From CBDFHF01 sp965247565 (GTDB lineage: Bacteria; Pseudomonadota; Gammaproteobacteria; Methylococcales; Methylomonadaceae): a DNA stretch of 64,000 nt. Under the pieces are notes generated by a model. It was not told the origin of the DNA and ran no database searches. It worked only from the letters and a program-made list of their open reading frames with translations. A program made the translations under genes and the position numbers. Each line of letters opens with the position of its first letter. Position 1 is the first letter of the stretch. Positions 36,492 through 44,172 of the stretch are shown here, piece by piece. Location of the stretch: assembly GCA_965247565.1 (NCBI GenBank), contig CBDFHF010000003.1, forward strand, positions 248,001 to 312,000, read 5' to 3'.

Positions 36492-37247
36492 TCAAAGACG
36501 CTTGCTATTTTTTGATTTAAGCGTTTTTTCCGAATAAAACCACATCTGGTAGATGCTCAGTAAAATCTGCAATCCCATTGAAAGCCCCATTAACGAGCCA
36601 CTGATGACAACAACATAAGCAAACGGGGCATAAGATTTGGTAATAAACCAGGAAATGACATCCAGCAACATCGCTAGAAATGGGATGACTACGGTCACGC
36701 GTTTGACGATGACATTTATGTCGCAGAGCAGAAATATTTTACCTACAAAAAACAGGATGAAACCAATGCCGAACAGGTGAATATGAGACACTCGAATTAA
36801 ACGGGGATAGGATGCACCACCACTATGAGCAACTTCTGCGACTCCGGCGTAATTCGTTAGATCCGGCAGCGAGGGGTTAACACTGGGTGTATGACACAAA
36901 ATACAGTCCCGATTCAATATAGGTGCGATTTTTTCGATATATTCCGGCTCGTCAGCACCGTGTTGAATCCAATGCAAAATAATATCCTTGTCACTTTTAA
37001 ACTTTAGATTAGGCTCCATGATGCCATTGATAGCAGAACCCAACCGGGTGGTGTCATTGCTACCATGATAGTTAACCACCAGATCTTGTATGGATAAACC
37101 CGCTTGGCCATCATGGCCCTGATGAGTGTAATAAACATTGGCCAGCGCCATCAGATAACCGAGTCCTATGGTTAGTAGAAACACTGTATTTAAAATTCTT
37201 TCGCTGACGGAAATATCTTTAAATCGAGTGTAGCGTTCAGTAGTCAT
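36492..37247 (-). CDS. Membrane protein with one c-type haem motif
   Basis: 251 residues. One TM helix near the N terminus (about 18-40), then a periplasmic domain of about 110 residues with a single CxxCH motif at Cys115-His119 (DCILCHTPS), then four hydrophobic segments (about 153-175, 180-198, 200-222, 225-243). The periplasmic part reads like the haem module of the urate-oxidase-N/cytochrome membrane proteins, with 'HGADEPEYIEKIAPILNRDC' before the motif. An electron-transfer role is likely; partners are unknown. The gene is followed upstream by a di-iron hydroxylase-like gene, which may or may not be linked. Similar proteins in methanotrophs are sometimes mislabelled as elongation factor. 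Confidence 0.7.
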   Translation of the reverse strand: MTTERYTRFKDISVSERILNTVFLLTIGLGYLMALANVYYTHQGHDGQAGLSIQDLVVNYHGSNDTTRLGSAINGIMEPNLKFKSDKDIILHWIQHGADEPEYIEKIAPILNRDCILCHTPSVNPSLPDLTNYAGVAEVAHSGGASYPRLIRVSHIHLFGIGFILFFVGKIFLLCDINVIVKRVTVVIPFLAMLLDVISWFITKSYAPFAYVVVISGSLMGLSMGLQILLSIYQMWFYSEKTLKSKNSKRL

Positions 37248-37393
37248 AAAAATACCGTGAGATAAATTGCAAAGGTAGTGGCTTAATTCTAGTTCGTCAG
37301 ATTACAAATCGCTGAATTTAAGCACTTGCTTCTGACATAGATTGCCGGAGCCGGGGCGTTAATTTGATGAATTAAATTAATGTAGCACGAGCA

Positions 37394-37879
37394 TTAGTCT
37401 TTATTTTTAAACCGAGTTCCCAACACGTAATCAAACCACGGCCAGGTAACGCACCAATTGCCGACCTGCCCGCCTAAATGATGGTCATAGTGCCAAGGTA
37501 AATGCTGCTTTGCCCAAGCTGGGTCAATATGAGCTTTGCGATGTTTATAGTAATACAGCGCTAAAGATACGAGGATTGTAACGGTAAACCAAGGAAACAC
37601 GATCACTACGGGTATATGTATCAGAAGAATAATGGCCAGCACCAGCAATTCTTTGGATTGGGTGTTCCAGCTGGTTAACGAAATTTGTTGATAGCCCGGA
37701 TCGACCATGCCGTACCTTATAGACACGGCATGATGATCATAAAGATGATAAGCCCAGAAGCTATGCCGATTCTTACCCATCGCATGCAGAATATATTTGT
37801 GTATTACCCATTCTCCGGCATTGCTATAGAGCAAACCTAAAATCAATTGTGCAAGTATGCTTAACATCGAATATTTCAC
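37394..37879 (-). CDS. Fatty acid/carotenoid hydroxylase-like di-iron membrane protein
   Basis: 161 residues with three membrane segments (about 5-22, 78-97, 98-112) and the histidine boxes of the fatty acid hydroxylase superfamily: 'HKYILH' (27-32), 'HLYDHH' (45-50), 'HRKAH' (113-117) and 'HYDHH' (130-134). In this superfamily the histidines bind two irons that activate O2. The small size is closer to beta-carotene hydroxylase/CrtZ-like proteins than to sterol desaturases. The substrate cannot be told from sequence; C30 carotenoids, made by genes 25 kb away, and membrane lipids are both possible. Confidence 0.78.
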   Translation of the reverse strand: MKYSMLSILAQLILGLLYSNAGEWVIHKYILHAMGKNRHSFWAYHLYDHHAVSIRYGMVDPGYQQISLTSWNTQSKELLVLAIILLIHIPVVIVFPWFTVTILVSLALYYYKHRKAHIDPAWAKQHLPWHYDHHLGGQVGNWCVTWPWFDYVLGTRFKNKD

Positions 37880-37944
37880 TTCGGCTTATCGCATTAAAAA
37901 TGCATAACAACCAATAAGAGCACGACAAATCGGGTTGCCTCACA

Positions 37945-37979
37945 AATAAAAACGGGTGCAGCATTGCTATTGCACCCGT
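37945..37979 (-). terminator. Rho-independent terminator of the SmbP-like gene
   Basis: Nine-bp GC-rich stem (37952-37960 with 37971-37979) and 10-base loop, followed on the minus strand by TTTTATTTG. It lies just past the stop codon at 37998. Confidence 0.85.
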
Positions 37980-37997
37980 ATTCATAACAATTGAAAT

Positions 37998-38342
37998 TTA
38001 TTGGCCGATAGATTTACGCATGTGAATCATTGCTTCTTCGGTATGTTTAGTGCCAACATCAGCATGACCTTTTTTAGCATGCTCAACGGCTTCTTTTAGA
38101 TGTTTAACCGCTTCGGTCATGTGTGCATGCGCCTCTGCGTGTTCTTTTTCCGCTGCTTCAGCATGCTTTAATCCTTCTTGCGCATGTTTGAGCAATTGCT
38201 CGGCGTGGCCATCTTGACCGTGGGCAGTAGCCATTGCCGAGTGCTCTAAAGCCTGCGCGGTATGATGCTCGGTTGCATTGGATTGTGCACTTAAGCACAG
38301 CGCAAAAGCGCCAATCAAAATAGCTATATATTGGGATTTCAT
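37998..38342 (-). CDS. SmbP-like small periplasmic metal-binding protein
   Basis: Signal peptide (MKSQYIAILIGAFALCLSAQSNA) followed by about 91 residues of helical repeats rich in His, Ala, Glu and Lys, with about twenty histidines spaced 3-4 or 7 apart (HAEQLLKHAQEGLKHAEAA, HAEAHAHMTEAVKHLK). This is the composition of SmbP from Nitrosomonas europaea, which binds several copper or other divalent ions in a four-helix bundle. Copper supply matters to methanotrophs with particulate methane monooxygenase, which is inference here. The ATG at 38342 has an ideal AAGGAG site; upstream residues in the open frame are not part of the protein. A strong terminator follows. Confidence 0.82.
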   Translation of the reverse strand: MKSQYIAILIGAFALCLSAQSNATEHHTAQALEHSAMATAHGQDGHAEQLLKHAQEGLKHAEAAEKEHAEAHAHMTEAVKHLKEAVEHAKKGHADVGTKHTEEAMIHMRKSIGQ

Positions 38343-38479
38343 AACAGTAACTCCTTCATTTATAGGGTTTGTTATAATCATTTACCTGCCCCGACAACAC
38401 CCCTAAAAGTATCGAGACGATTCAGGTATAACACACATGATCAATCATAACAACAATGAATTATGTCCTGCGTTTTCGC

Positions 38480-39919
38480 TTATTCTACAATGCCCAATTC
38501 TTTAATTTTCCGGGTCAAAGTATTTCTACCGTAACCCAGTAAAATAGCGGCTTCATGGCGTCTGCCGTGCGTATAATCTAATGCGGCTTTAATCAATATA
38601 GACTCCACTGCGGGAATAATATGTTTGGCTACTTCACCACTTTCTTTAGTTCCACTTTGTGAACGCAGTAATTGCTGATCAATATTTACTCTTAATAAAG
38701 ATTCCCAATCGCTTGCCGCTGAGCCTTTTTCTACCGAGGTATTAAGTAATTCCGGAGGTAAATCATGCAAATGAATTTCTCGACCAGACGCCATCACGGT
38801 CAGCCAGCGACAACTGTTTTCTAGTTGCCTGACATTGCCCGGCCAATCTAAGGTACTTAGAAAATTTTCTGCTTCGGGCTTTAATATTTTGATTTCAGTA
38901 TTAAGTTCCGTTGCCGCTTGGTTAAGAAAATGCCGCAATAATAACGGAATGTCTTGCTTACGGTCACGCAACGGTGGAATGTGAATGCGTATGACATTTA
39001 AACGATGAAATAAGTCTTCTCTAAAGCGACCTTGTTCAACCAAGATTTCCAGATTTTGATGCGTGGCGGCAATAATGCGAACATCCACTTTCACGGCTGC
39101 GTAGGCACCGACCGGATAAAATTCACTGTCCGCCAGTACCCGTAATAAACGGGTTTGTAATTCAGCAGGCATGTCTCCAATTTCATCAAGAAACAAAGTA
39201 CCGCCATTGGCTTGTTCAAAACGACCGGCTCGACGCGCTTGGGCACCGGTAAACGCGCCTTTTTCATGACCAAACAACTCGGATTCCATCAGGTCCTTCG
39301 GGATGGCCGCCATATTCAAGGCAATGAATGGACTTTTGGCTCTGGGACTGTGCCTGTGCAATGCTTTGGCAACTAATTCTTTACCCGTGCCCGATTCGCC
39401 ATTGATCAAAACAGTGATATGGGAGCGCGCCAGACGCCCAATTGCACGAAAAACTTCCTGCATGGCGGGCGCTTCCCCGATAATTTCTGGAGTATCCTGC
39501 TCTTGCTGTGGTTCACTGCCAGTTGCCTGTGAGCGATTTTGTTGTTGTCGGCCATGAATACATGCGCGGTGCGCCAGATCAATCACTTCTTTTATATCAA
39601 ACGGTTTAGGCAAATATTCAAAAGCCCCACCGTGAAATGCCGACACCGCACTTTCAAGGTCTGAATGCGCGGTCATCACAATTACCGGTAAGGCAGGCAA
39701 GGTTTCCTGTATTTTATCCAGCAACTCCAAACCATCCATGCCCGGCATACGAATGTCCGTCAATAGCGCATCCGGCTGATCGTTTTGTAAAGCACCGAGC
39801 AAGTCTTTCGCATTGGAGAAGCTGCGGGTAATAATGTCCGCTTTCTGCAGGGCTTTTTCTAGTACCCAACGTATCGATTTATCATCATCAATAATCCAGA
39901 CAGTTTCGGGTTTATTCAT
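38480..39919 (-). CDS. ntrC: Nitrogen regulation response regulator NtrC
   Basis: Sigma-54-dependent activator of nitrogen-assimilation genes. From the ATG at 39919 it has 479 residues: receiver domain (about 6-120) with phospho-acceptor Asp55 in 'ALLTDIRMPG', AAA+ domain (about 145-380) with Walker A 'GESGTGKELVAKAL' and the sigma-54 contact loop GAFTGA at 221-226, and a FIS-type helix-turn-helix (about 440-479, ending 'GRNTLTRKIKELGIVE'). The start overlaps the ntrB stop by 8 bases. The open frame extends 21 residues further, but that part lies inside ntrB. Confidence 0.97.
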   Translation of the reverse strand: MNKPETVWIIDDDKSIRWVLEKALQKADIITRSFSNAKDLLGALQNDQPDALLTDIRMPGMDGLELLDKIQETLPALPVIVMTAHSDLESAVSAFHGGAFEYLPKPFDIKEVIDLAHRACIHGRQQQNRSQATGSEPQQEQDTPEIIGEAPAMQEVFRAIGRLARSHITVLINGESGTGKELVAKALHRHSPRAKSPFIALNMAAIPKDLMESELFGHEKGAFTGAQARRAGRFEQANGGTLFLDEIGDMPAELQTRLLRVLADSEFYPVGAYAAVKVDVRIIAATHQNLEILVEQGRFREDLFHRLNVIRIHIPPLRDRKQDIPLLLRHFLNQAATELNTEIKILKPEAENFLSTLDWPGNVRQLENSCRWLTVMASGREIHLHDLPPELLNTSVEKGSAASDWESLLRVNIDQQLLRSQSGTKESGEVAKHIIPAVESILIKAALDYTHGRRHEAAILLGYGRNTLTRKIKELGIVE

Positions 39920-40964
39920 TGCCAGTCTCCACGGGTAACAAGATGGAAAACACGGTATTGCCTGGTTCGCTAGCGCATTCAATTAAGCCGTTATGTTGAT
40001 TAATTAACGCTTGCGCAATAGATAAACCCAGCCCTGTGCCCTCGGCTCGCCCCGTAATCATGGGATAAAAAATCTGGTTCATCATATCGGCATTGATACC
40101 TGGACCATTGTCAATAATGTCGCATTTGATGGCTAATTTGTAACGCTTACGTCCAATAGTGGTATGACGGGCAATACGCGTTTTTAGAATTATATTGCCC
40201 TTGCCATCTATGGCTTGTACGGCGTTTTTGGCAATATTAAGAATAGCTTGAATTAATTGATCTTTATCTGCATTCAAATCAGGAATACTGGGATCGTAAT
40301 CGCACTTAATGGTTAAACTGCTACTATTTGCTCCGGCCTGAAGCAACTGTCTGACCCGCTCTAGCACTTCGTGAATATTCAGAGCTTTCTTATCGGGCAG
40401 TTTGTTAGGACCGAGCATCTTGTCCATTAAGCCTTGTAAACGATCAGATTCGGCAATGATAATTTGCGTATATTCTTTCAGCTCCGGGCTTTCCAGTTCA
40501 AGATCCAGTAATTGTGCTGCGCCTCGTAAGCCGCCTAATGGATTTTTAATTTCATGAGCCAATCCTCTAACTAATAACCTGGCGGTATTTTGTTGGGTCA
40601 ACAGCTGCTCTTCTTTGGAAATGCGCAAATGATTATTCAACGCCTGCATTTCTACCAGAATTTCTGAAAGCTGTTCGTCCACCTGTAAAGGCGTAGCGCT
40701 AAAGTTGACCATGACGTTTTGTATGACTCGATCAATAGCCACCTCCCTATCTACTAACGGCTCTTCCATATTTTTACAATGCTCTAAATTAAGCAGCAAA
40801 GCAGGTGCCGACAGCTTGAACAGATCCTGAGCACTGAGCCCGGCCAAATGTCTCGCGCTATCAGCCAACAATACCTCACCAGCGGTGTTGATGTAAGTTA
40901 GTGTTAAATTACGATCAAACAACAAAACTGCGGTGTTAAGGTTATCAAATAAGCGTTTGAACAT
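39912..40964 (-). CDS. ntrB: Nitrogen regulation sensor kinase NtrB
   Basis: Cytoplasmic PAS-domain histidine kinase that phosphorylates and, with PII, dephosphorylates NtrC. The 350 residues have the normal NtrB order: PAS (about 5-115), dimerisation/phospho-transfer with His137 in 'GLAHEIKNPLGGLRGAA', and an ATPase domain with the N box 'NIAKNAVQAI', G1 'DIIDNGPGIN' and G2 'GTGLGLSIAQALI'. There is no membrane helix. It is the first gene of the ntrBC operon, preceded by candidate sigma-54 and NtrC sites. Confidence 0.96.
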   Translation of the reverse strand: MFKRLFDNLNTAVLLFDRNLTLTYINTAGEVLLADSARHLAGLSAQDLFKLSAPALLLNLEHCKNMEEPLVDREVAIDRVIQNVMVNFSATPLQVDEQLSEILVEMQALNNHLRISKEEQLLTQQNTARLLVRGLAHEIKNPLGGLRGAAQLLDLELESPELKEYTQIIIAESDRLQGLMDKMLGPNKLPDKKALNIHEVLERVRQLLQAGANSSSLTIKCDYDPSIPDLNADKDQLIQAILNIAKNAVQAIDGKGNIILKTRIARHTTIGRKRYKLAIKCDIIDNGPGINADMMNQIFYPMITGRAEGTGLGLSIAQALINQHNGLIECASEPGNTVFSILLPVETGNE

Positions 40965-41025
40965 GATTTTATTAATTCAGGCCATAATTAAAAACGAGGA
41001 CGTGCATTTAGGTAAAGCATTATTC

Positions 41026-41041
41026 AGGCCAATGTTTGACT
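41026..41041 (-). promoter_or_regulatory. Candidate sigma-54 promoter of ntrBC
   Basis: On the minus strand TGGCCTGAATAATGCT fits the -24/-12 form TGGCACGNNNNTTGCT with three mismatches, keeping the invariant GG and GC separated by ten bases. Transcription would start about 50 bases before the ntrB ATG. The fit is good but the motif is short. Confidence 0.5.
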
Positions 41042-41084
41042 ATGGGTTATTGCACGACAGCCGGGTTATCGAGCATTGAATAAC

Positions 41085-41119
41085 TGCACCATTATTGAAC
41101 AAACGCACCATAATGAATC
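41085..41119. promoter_or_regulatory. Two weak NtrC-like half-sites
   Basis: TGCACCATTATTGAAC (41085-41100) and CGCACCATAATGAATC (41104-41119) keep the left half of the NtrC dyad (TGCAC, N7, GTGCA) but have degenerate right halves. They lie 70-105 bases upstream of the proposed transcription start, the usual position of sigma-54 enhancers. Confidence 0.4.
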
Positions 41120-41144
41120 ACAGCAACTACTTTGTCCTAATTTT

Positions 41145-41174
41145 TTAATTTGGCTTCTCTGCAAGCCAAATTAA
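41145..41174. repeat. 12-bp perfect hairpin
   Basis: Arms 41145-41156 and 41163-41174 with a 6-base loop. The T-run lies on the wrong side for a terminator of either strand. Confidence 0.4.
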
Positions 41175-41298
41175 TAGAGACTTCAAAACCAAATCTTTAA
41201 GAATCAGAGGCTATTCAGAAAACCAGAAAAATCAGTCGAACCGTTTGCAGAGTCTACTCACACTATTTTGGTCAGGTGAAAAAATGCACAACAAACGC

Positions 41299-41313
41299 GC
41301 ACCATATTGGTGC
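41299..41313. promoter_or_regulatory. NtrC binding site, near-perfect
   Basis: GCACCATATTGGTGC matches the enterobacterial NtrC consensus core (GCAC, seven bases, GTGC) exactly and is a nearly complete palindrome. It lies about 285 bases upstream of the proposed ntrBC start, a distance enhancers tolerate. Confidence 0.75.
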
Positions 41314-41367
41314 TAAAAATGACGCAACACTTAAAATACTAATCAGGGAGCGTTATTGAGAAAATTT

Positions 41368-41392
41368 AAAGCCTCAGGTTGGTTGAGGCTTT
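41368..41392 (-). terminator. Terminator-like hairpin after the gene ending at 41518
   Basis: Nine-bp stem (41368-41376 with 41384-41392), 7-base loop, followed on the minus strand by AAATTTTC. It lies about 130 bp downstream of that gene's stop and would insulate the ntrBC control region. Confidence 0.55.
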
Positions 41393-41517
41393 AGGTTATG
41401 GAGTTAACTTTACATATGTATCAAGCGATCACGCAACACATAACTCTTGCATAAACAAATCAGACAATGCCTAGTCAGGCGCATACCCCCAACCCGCATC
41501 GACAATAAAAATGAGTA

Positions 41518-42150
41518 TTACAACATTGGCCAAAGATGTTTCTTATTTTCAATAGCCCATTCCAAAGATCCAGAGTCTTCAGCAGTATCTCTGACTCCAG
41601 TGAAGGTAGACTCAATTTTCATGGTCATTTTATAGCGCTTCCTTTCAGAAAAATTGTTCTGTACCTTCATAACGATAGTGTAACTGTAAGCTCCATGGAT
41701 CAAATGCACATCATCAGGCAGCGGTGCATTGTAAACAGACTCATTGAACACATTTCCCTGAAATTTATTAGTTTTAACTTTGAAACTGAGTATATTGATC
41801 CCACGAGCGGCTAAGTTGGCCTGCACTTTGGCTTTTATACTGTTGGGATTATCGGCCTGACTATAAGATTTATTATTAATACCAACATTAAAAGCGCGCA
41901 AGCCCACTTTTTCCCTAAAGGACCCGGATGACAACACGGTATTCTCTTGGTCGGTACGCAAAAAACCTCGTTTTAGGCCGAAAGTAAATACCGTTTGATT
42001 TTTCTGGGATTGCACCTGTACTTGCTTATCTCCACTGGTTTTCACTGTCACTAATTCAGTGACGTTCCATTTACCCAGTAACTCGGCCTGACCAATACTA
42101 GGGATGAATCCGATAATCACAAAAGACAGAAGTGTCGCTAATTTAAACAT
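41518..42150 (-). CDS. Hypothetical exported protein
   Basis: From the ATG at 42150 the protein has 210 residues: a signal peptide (MFKLATLLSFVIIGFIPSIGQA) and a beta-rich mature part (LLGKWNVTELVTVKTSG; VFTFGLKRGFLRTDQEN; YKMTMKIESTFTGVRDTAED), a profile of a small periplasmic beta-barrel or lipocalin-like protein. The AGGAAAC site before this ATG favours it over the longer open frame to 42240. No family recognised, no operon partner. Confidence 0.6.
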   Translation of the reverse strand: MFKLATLLSFVIIGFIPSIGQAELLGKWNVTELVTVKTSGDKQVQVQSQKNQTVFTFGLKRGFLRTDQENTVLSSGSFREKVGLRAFNVGINNKSYSQADNPNSIKAKVQANLAARGINILSFKVKTNKFQGNVFNESVYNAPLPDDVHLIHGAYSYTIVMKVQNNFSERKRYKMTMKIESTFTGVRDTAEDSGSLEWAIENKKHLWPML

Positions 42151-42423
42151 GGAGTTTCCTAATTGAATGATGAAACGGTTTGATGTACTTATGGATTGAA
42201 AAATAAGCATAAAGATAATGGCATTCATTAACCCTAGCAATCAAGAGACAGTTTCTAGCCCTCGCATGATCCCGGTTATTTAACGCTTCAGACCATTAAG
42301 CTTAATCGCCTTCGTGGTGAACCTTTAATCTGGTGCATTGTAAACCAATTACTGCCTGATCTTAAAAACTATCCACAAGCACCATGAGAAAGGCAATTCA
42401 GCTCAAAAAGACGCGTCATATCG

Positions 42424-42984
42424 TCACAGGTTAATGCCTTTGACATAGATGTAATCATTCAAATACTGGAATTTATGCACGGAGCCCAAATCGATTTGAA
42501 ATTGAAAAGCATTCGCGAGCGGTATTTCTAATATGTGGACGAGCAAGGCACGGATAACGCCAGCATGAGTCACCACTAAAACCTGCTCTGAGTCTATCGT
42601 CAATAAATGTTGCCAAAAGCTTGTAGTGCGCTGGCATAAGTCAACAAAGCTCTCGCCATGAGGCGGTGGCTGATTAACAAAATTCTCTGTCCACTGCTGC
42701 ATGACATGCCGATCAATGCTATCAAAGCGGCTGCTTTCCCAATCGCCAAAGTTAATTTCCAATAGCCGGTCATCAGTATTCACCGTAACAGCAAACTCTT
42801 GCGCCAGTTGCACGCAGCGCGTTAACGGGCTACTAAAAACCTTAGCATGGTTCAATTCAGGCAGTTTATTACGAAGTTCTTTAACTTCTGTCGCAAAACT
42901 GCTTGCCAAGGCGACATCAGTTTGCCCGTAACATAATCCTGGCTCGGTGTCGGTTTTAGTGTGACGAATTAAATAAATGTCCAT
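42424..42984 (-). CDS. cobC: Alpha-ribazole phosphatase / histidine phosphatase
   Basis: 186-residue histidine phosphatase. The phospho-accepting histidine is in 'MDIYLIRHTKT', with 'SSPLTRCVQLAQEF', 'EINFGDWE' and the second histidine in 'VVTHAGVIRALL'. Alone this fold is ambiguous, but the gene follows cobS with a 16-base overlap, and cobC (alpha-ribazole-5'-phosphate phosphatase) is its usual neighbour in cobalamin nucleotide-loop assembly. The open frame starts earlier (43044) inside cobS; the ATG at 42984 is the natural start. Confidence 0.86.
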   Translation of the reverse strand: MDIYLIRHTKTDTEPGLCYGQTDVALASSFATEVKELRNKLPELNHAKVFSSPLTRCVQLAQEFAVTVNTDDRLLEINFGDWESSRFDSIDRHVMQQWTENFVNQPPPHGESFVDLCQRTTSFWQHLLTIDSEQVLVVTHAGVIRALLVHILEIPLANAFQFQIDLGSVHKFQYLNDYIYVKGINL

Positions 42985-43727
42985 ATCGCGCTGACGCTTA
43001 AATAAAAGACCACCTCTGCCAGCTGCTGGCTTGAGCCCAAGCAATCACCGGTAAAACCACCGATACGATGGTAAAAATAACGGCCCGACGCATAGTGCAT
43101 GAGCAACACAGGTGCAAGTGCCAGAAAACACAAAGTGGGCAACAACAGTAATGGCAATAACGCAATCGCTGCAGTCAGCACTAGAGTTTGTTGATTCGGT
43201 TTATAGACCAGTGCCATCACTTTGCTTTCATTATCACGAGCGTAATCATAACGGTACATCAGCCACAGCGGCGACCATCGACTGAAGCTATGTCCCGCCA
43301 ACAAAATGACCGGGATATTCCCCATAGGCAAGCTGTTGAGTGCGCTGATCTTTAACAAAAACAACAGCAGCAAACCAATACCGCCAAAAACACCGATTCT
43401 GGAATCTTTCATGATGTCCAAAATCTGCGCTTTTTCCCAGCCTCCGCCAAAGCCATCGCAGACATCGGCAAAACCATCCTCGTGTAAGGCACCCGTGAGC
43501 AAAACGCCGACAATTAAAGCCAGAATAATGGCGGTATCTTGTGACCAAAGTATTGTCGCCAGATAAAAACTAACCGCAACTACACTGCCAACCACCCAGC
43601 CGACTAATGGCAAATAGCCGGTTGATTGCGACAGGTATTGATAATCTAGCCCGGACCGGCTTGGCAAACGAGTATAAAAACCGAGGGCGAGGAGAAAGAG
43701 CTGTATCTGGAAATTTAATTTGGCCAC
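42969..43727 (-). CDS. cobS: Adenosylcobinamide-GDP ribazoletransferase (cobalamin synthase)
   Basis: Inner-membrane enzyme joining adenosylcobinamide-GDP and alpha-ribazole to give adenosylcobalamin (phosphate). The 252 residues have five to seven helices and the diagnostic Asp-rich 'LHEDGFADVCDGFGGG' with 'MKDSRIGVFG'. Length equals the family norm. It is followed by cobC with a 16-base overlap and lies 10 bp downstream of the frameshifted TfoX-like gene. The product is the cofactor of NrdJ. Confidence 0.94.
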   Translation of the reverse strand: MAKLNFQIQLFLLALGFYTRLPSRSGLDYQYLSQSTGYLPLVGWVVGSVVAVSFYLATILWSQDTAIILALIVGVLLTGALHEDGFADVCDGFGGGWEKAQILDIMKDSRIGVFGGIGLLLLFLLKISALNSLPMGNIPVILLAGHSFSRWSPLWLMYRYDYARDNESKVMALVYKPNQQTLVLTAAIALLPLLLLPTLCFLALAPVLLMHYASGRYFYHRIGGFTGDCLGSSQQLAEVVFYLSVSAIWTFI

Positions 43728-43736
43728 AACTTGCTG

Positions 43737-44128
43737 CTAACTGATGCACTGTTTACGCGTCTGTTTTATCGCCTTAATCGGCTTGGTTTTGGTGGCTGCA
43801 CTCACCGCCTCATTCGCCCAGATTCGTAGTTTTTCCGAATCAAGAAGGACTTCTTCGGGGAGTTCAAAATATTTGCGCACTTGAACTCGACCTCTCTTAG
43901 TCATATACGAAAACGGCTGCATTCCTGCTTGTTGGTATTTTTTCGAGAATTCTCATCCGTTGCAAAGTACAAGCTGTTTCCCATGATCATAGCAAATTGC
44001 AGAAAGCCGTTGGAAAGTCCTACACCGCCAAAAAATCGACCGACTTCAACCGGGCCGATGGCTTCCAGATTTTTAAAATATACTCTGTGTATTCGCTGCT
44101 GGGCTTCAAGGGTTTCAGCTCCTGGCAT
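43737..44128 (-). pseudogene. TfoX N-terminal domain protein, frameshifted
   Basis: Two overlapping frames together encode one TfoX/Sxy N-terminal domain: the first (from 44128) gives 'LEAIGPVEVGRFFGGVGLSNGFLQFAMIMGNSLYFATDENSR' split at about residues 21-62, the second (to 43737) continues 'QQAGMQPFSYMTKRGRVQVRKYFELPEEVLL'. They are joined if one base is added in a run of six A near 43945: the present sequence reads CGA AAA AAT, the family reading needs CGA AAA AAA TAC. The first frame ends 20 codons later in an unrelated tail. It may be a pseudogene, a slippage-regulated gene, or a homopolymer sequencing error. TfoX-N proteins are linked to competence regulation only in Haemophilus/Vibrio relatives with the C-terminal domain, which is absent here. 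Confidence 0.8.
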
Positions 44129-44172
44129 CGCTTAGCATTGATTGCTTTATTTGCCTAAGATGGCCGTCATTT

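Larger units (their letters stand above)
40965..41517. other. ntrBC upstream region
   Basis: 553 bp without a gene. It holds a possible sigma-54 promoter (41026), a cluster of NtrC-like sequences (41085-41119), a 12-bp hairpin (41145-41174), a near-consensus NtrC site (41299) and a terminator-like hairpin (41368). Confidence 0.7.

Noticed and set aside
43728..44172. Cobalamin riboswitch before cobS
   Set aside because: The stretch is filled by the frameshifted TfoX-N gene, and no riboswitch core was seen.
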